This document shows positions 61,135 to 64,000 of a stretch of DNA of 64,000 nt, piece after piece. The notes beneath the pieces are model-generated. The model searched no databases. It worked only from the letters and a program-made list of their open reading frames with translations, and was not told the origin of the DNA. The position numbers were made by a program, and so were the translations under genes. Origin of the DNA: an uncultured beta proteobacterium (GTDB lineage Bacteria > Pseudomonadota > Gammaproteobacteria > Burkholderiales > Burkholderiaceae_C); NCBI GenBank assembly GCA_903905735.1, contig CAIVHU010000170.1, positions 1-64,000 on the forward strand, given 5' to 3'. Numbering within the stretch: position 1 is the stretch's first letter; the number at the start of each line of letters is the position of its first letter.

Positions 61135-62832
61135 GTGACCTCCATCTGGCCGCCTCCCCCACCCGTCGCGCCCGACGCTGACTTGGGCGATCACCCGCAG
61201 GAATTTGAGCGGCTGTGGCGCGGGTTCATGACTGCACGTGTCACGCTAGGCTTGGTGCTGTCACTTTTTCAGGCAGCCATTTTTGCGCTGAATCCGCAAT
61301 CCAGCAGCGCAGCGCTGATCATTTGCCTGGCCTATTTTGCTGCGACGCTGGCGGTGCGCCTAAATGAACGACCACAGCAGTTGCGACGGACTTTCGATGC
61401 ACAGTGGCTGCGCACGGTGGGGGTGGATGTGCTGGCCTTTGCCACCCTGCAGTTCGTTCAGGGCGGTGCCATTGATTACACGCCGCTGTTCGCCATGCCG
61501 GTGCTGATGGTCAGCGTGCTGGGCTCCATGCTGCTGGCCATGGCCACAGCAGCCAGTATCACGCTGCTGCTGTTCGCTCACGCCTTCTGGCTGTTCAGCC
61601 GCCCAAGCGGCGATGTCAGCGCCAATTTTTTGCAGGCCGCGCTGACGGGCGCCGGGTGTTTTGCCATTTCATTCCTGGCAAGTCAGTTGGCCACGCGGCT
61701 GGCCAGCGTTGAATTGCGGGCCAAGCGCAGCCAGTTGGCTGCCACGGAGCAGCGCCAGGTCAATGAGTTGGTGATCAAGTCCATGACCGACGGCGTACTG
61801 GTGGTTGATGAACTCGGCAAGGTGCGATCAGCCAACCCAGCCGCTGGTCTGCTTCTGGACGCACCCGCCCAAGGGGCCGAGCTTGACCTGAGCACCCGAC
61901 CGGGTTGGCAGGCATTGATGCAATTGATCACGGCCAGTTTTGCCAGCCAGGGCCCGCAACAGGCCGACATCACCATCGCCCGGCAGGGGCGCAGTGCGCG
62001 CAGGCTTCAGGTGCACACCCAGCTCACCGGCTCGGCACAGCGTGACGCACTGGGATTGTGTGTGGTGTTCATGCAGGACCAGCGCGAAATTCAGGCCCGC
62101 ATCCGTGCCGAGAAACTAGCTGGCATGGGGCGCATGTCGGCGGCGGTGGCGCATGAAATACGCAACCCGCTGGCGGCCATCACACAGGCTAACGCCTTGC
62201 TGACCGAAGACTTGACTGATCCGGCGCAGAAGCGCCTGACCCACATGGTCGGTCAAAACGCCTTGCGACTGGAGAACATTGTCAAGGATGTGCTGCATCT
62301 GACACACGCCAGCCCGCCCGGTACGGACGAACCGCGCCAACCATTGGACCTGTGTGAAAGCACGGCACGCATCTGCCGCGACTGGGCCAACCAGCACCAA
62401 GCACTGGCCGACATCGCGCTGAACTTGCCAGGCGCATTGCCGGCCGTCTGGTTTGATGCGGAGCACCTGCGCCGGGTGTTGATCAACCTGCTGGACAACG
62501 CCCTGCGCTATGGCAGCCGCCGGCCAGGCTGCCTCCAGGTGACTGCCGAAACAGTGACCAACGAGCGCCAACGGCGCAGCGTGGTGCTGCGCGTGTGGAG
62601 CGATGGCCCTGTTCTCGATGCCTCAATGGAGCAGCATTTGTTTGAACCCTTTTTTTCGTCGGAAAGCCGTTCCAGCGGCCTGGGGTTGTATATTTGCCGC
62701 GAACTGTGCGAAAGTCACGGTGCAAGTATTGCCTATGACCGCAGCGAGAGGCTGCTGGCCAACCAGCTCGTTGCAGGCAATGAATTCAGTGTCATCTTCA
62801 AGTCCGTACCCAAGCAGCCCACGACACCATGA
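61135..62832 (+). CDS. pilS: Sensor histidine kinase PilS
   Basis: A 565-residue two-component kinase. Several N-terminal membrane helices (about 30-185) form the sensor that detects PilA in the membrane. A PAS domain follows (VNELVIKSMTDGVLVVDELG), then HisKA with AAVAHEIRNPLAAITQ (phosphorylated His near 339) and a catalytic domain with LINLLDNALRYGS and SSGLGLYICRELCES. GTG start at 61135, 14 bp after the upstream gene. pilR overlaps its stop by 4 bp. Confidence 0.94.
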   Translation: MTSIWPPPPPVAPDADLGDHPQEFERLWRGFMTARVTLGLVLSLFQAAIFALNPQSSSAALIICLAYFAATLAVRLNERPQQLRRTFDAQWLRTVGVDVLAFATLQFVQGGAIDYTPLFAMPVLMVSVLGSMLLAMATAASITLLLFAHAFWLFSRPSGDVSANFLQAALTGAGCFAISFLASQLATRLASVELRAKRSQLAATEQRQVNELVIKSMTDGVLVVDELGKVRSANPAAGLLLDAPAQGAELDLSTRPGWQALMQLITASFASQGPQQADITIARQGRSARRLQVHTQLTGSAQRDALGLCVVFMQDQREIQARIRAEKLAGMGRMSAAVAHEIRNPLAAITQANALLTEDLTDPAQKRLTHMVGQNALRLENIVKDVLHLTHASPPGTDEPRQPLDLCESTARICRDWANQHQALADIALNLPGALPAVWFDAEHLRRVLINLLDNALRYGSRRPGCLQVTAETVTNERQRRSVVLRVWSDGPVLDASMEQHLFEPFFSSESRSSGLGLYICRELCESHGASIAYDRSERLLANQLVAGNEFSVIFKSVPKQPTTP

Positions 62833-64000
62833 ACGCCCCCGCCAACCATGCCCGCATTTTGGTGGTCGATGACGAGCCCGACCTGCGCACTCTGTATGAG
62901 TTGACACTGTTGCGTGAGGGTCACCGGGTGGACACGGCCGAAAACCTGCAGCAGGCCAGGTCCCTCATGGAGACCCAACGTTTTGATGTGATGATCACCG
63001 ACATGCGCCTGCCTGATGGCCTGGGCATGGCGCTGCTGACCGACATCAAAACTCAGGGTCGCGAAGAGCGCAGTATCGTCATCACCGCCTACGGGTCTGC
63101 GCAAAATGCGGTGGAGGCACTCAAGGCGGGTGCCTTTGATTACCTGACCAAGCCGGTTGATCTAAAGCAATTTCGCGCCGTGGTGGCCTCTGCCGTGCGC
63201 AGCGTGGCCGAGACCGCGATGGACAGCGCCGCACCCGACAAACGCGAGACAGGCGCAGTGACCGGGGCCTTGGGGCAGCGTGCGCTGGACCGGTTGATCG
63301 GACAGTCTGAGTGCATGCAGCAGATCAAGGCGCGCATTCTGAAGGTAGCCACCAGCATGGCACCGGTGATGGTCACAGGCGAGTCCGGCACCGGTAAGGA
63401 ATTGGTGGCCTATGCCATTCATGCCAACAGCCATCGCGTCAAAGGCCCGTGGGTAGCCGTGAACTGCGGGGCCATTCCCGAGACGCTGCTGGAAGCCGAG
63501 TTTTTTGGTGCCCGCAAAGGTGCTTACACAGGTGCCACGCAAGACCGGGAGGGGTTTTTTCAGGCGGCTCGGGGCGGCACGCTTTTTCTGGATGAAATCG
63601 GCGACCTGCCTCTGGCCATGCAGTCCAAGCTGCTACGTGCCATTCAGGAGCGGCGCATTCGCCCGCTGGGTTCCAACCAGGAAGAGGTGGTCGATGTGCG
63701 CATCGTGAGCGCCACCCACAAAAATTTGTCGCAGGAAGTCACGAACGGGAACTTCCGCCAGGATTTGTTCTTCAGGCTCAACGTCATCGACCTGGTGATT
63801 GCGCCTCTGCGCGAGCGCGCGCAGGATCTGCCCGATCTGTGCCGCGCCTTGCTGGCCCGAATTGCACAGGAGTCCGACACACCGGTGCCCGCCCTGCCAC
63901 AGGGCGTGTTGCAGGAACTTGCCAATCTGCCGTTGCAGGGTAACGTGCGTGAGCTTGAAAACCTGTTGTACCGCGCCGTGGCTTTGGGCGACGGCCAGAG
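62829..64000 (+). CDS. pilR: Sigma-54-dependent response regulator PilR, 3' end off window
   Basis: The first 390 codons of an NtrC-type activator. The receiver domain (about 10-120) has ILVVDDEPDLRT, the phosphorylated aspartate in MITDMRLPDG and the lysine in YLTKPVDL. The AAA+ domain has Walker A VTGESGTGKE near 185, the sigma-54 contact loop GARKGAYTGAT (Tyr in place of the usual Phe), and GGTLFLDEIGDLPL. The C-terminal DNA-binding domain is beyond the window. It would activate pilA under PilS control. Confidence 0.95.
   Translation, partial: MNAPANHARILVVDDEPDLRTLYELTLLREGHRVDTAENLQQARSLMETQRFDVMITDMRLPDGLGMALLTDIKTQGREERSIVITAYGSAQNAVEALKAGAFDYLTKPVDLKQFRAVVASAVRSVAETAMDSAAPDKRETGAVTGALGQRALDRLIGQSECMQQIKARILKVATSMAPVMVTGESGTGKELVAYAIHANSHRVKGPWVAVNCGAIPETLLEAEFFGARKGAYTGATQDREGFFQAARGGTLFLDEIGDLPLAMQSKLLRAIQERRIRPLGSNQEEVVDVRIVSATHKNLSQEVTNGNFRQDLFFRLNVIDLVIAPLRERAQDLPDLCRALLARIAQESDTPVPALPQGVLQELANLPLQGNVRELENLLYRAVALGDGQ

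Noticed and set aside
1-64000. CRISPR arrays and rRNA genes
   Set aside because: No regularly spaced 25-40 bp repeats and no rRNA-like sequence were seen on reading through the window.

Overview
The window looks like the chromosome of a betaproteobacterium of the family Comamonadaceae, most like Rhodoferax/Albidiferax. This rests on gene content and order (yqgE-ruvX-pyrR-pyrB-pyrC', pilG-pilH-pilI-pilJ-chpA, dusB-fis-purH, ypjD-pilS-pilR) and on a dispersed intergenic repeat with a GCCCTT...AAGGGC core. The assignment is from recognition only; no search was run.

Layout. 1-4.1 kb: the end of an IS630-type element, two half-size YeeE/YedE transporters (one apparently cut short by the IS), a Crp/Fnr regulator next to a perfect FNR-type box, a Tat-type thioredoxin-like protein, a full-length TsuA-like sulfur-compound transporter and a cysteine-rich ArsR-type repressor with a good candidate operator. 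4.2-9.7 kb: the pyrimidine/ruvX/yqgE cluster and a DNA photolyase. 9.8-19.5 kb: the Chp chemosensory operon for type IV pili, with a 2014-residue ChpA. 19.5-33.1 kb: housekeeping genes (rubredoxin, hemL, purH, fis, dusB, ychF, a UbiH-type hydroxylase, dsbC, an M61 peptidase, enoyl-CoA hydratase) and an FAD-dependent disulfide reductase gene split by one in-frame stop.

33.37-53.2 kb: a genomic island of about 20 kb inserted at a tRNA-Met(CAT) gene. It is visibly AT-richer in its left half, lacks the dispersed repeat, carries a P4-type integrase beside the tRNA, and has matching arm-type repeats (TGGCGGTA pairs) at both ends. Its left half holds an AlpA-like regulator, a tandem pair of unrecognised coiled-coil paralogues with matching leader hairpins, a DnaB-like helicase, iteron-like repeats and a serine resolvase with its own TGTCC-rich site region. 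Its right half is two divergent operons. The leftward one encodes a WYL regulator, type III-like Mod and Res, a DUF6978 protein, a DUF1828/DUF1829 protein and a GIY-YIG nuclease. The rightward one encodes a chaperone-fold-like protein, an unrecognised protein, an HDAC-family deacylase with all catalytic residues, a DUF6908/DUF1249-like protein and a small protein. The two operons share one 120-bp region with overlapping face-to-face promoters and repeated TAGTGTAC motifs. This two-operon unit is the best candidate for an undescribed (probably defence or conflict) system.

53.2-64 kb: back to core chromosome: a DUF6172 protein, an RhlE-type helicase, miaB, small envelope proteins, ffh, ypjD, a small zinc-finger-like protein, pilS and the start of pilR, which runs off the window. 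Pilus control therefore appears twice: Chp signalling at 10-19 kb and PilSR at 61-64 kb.
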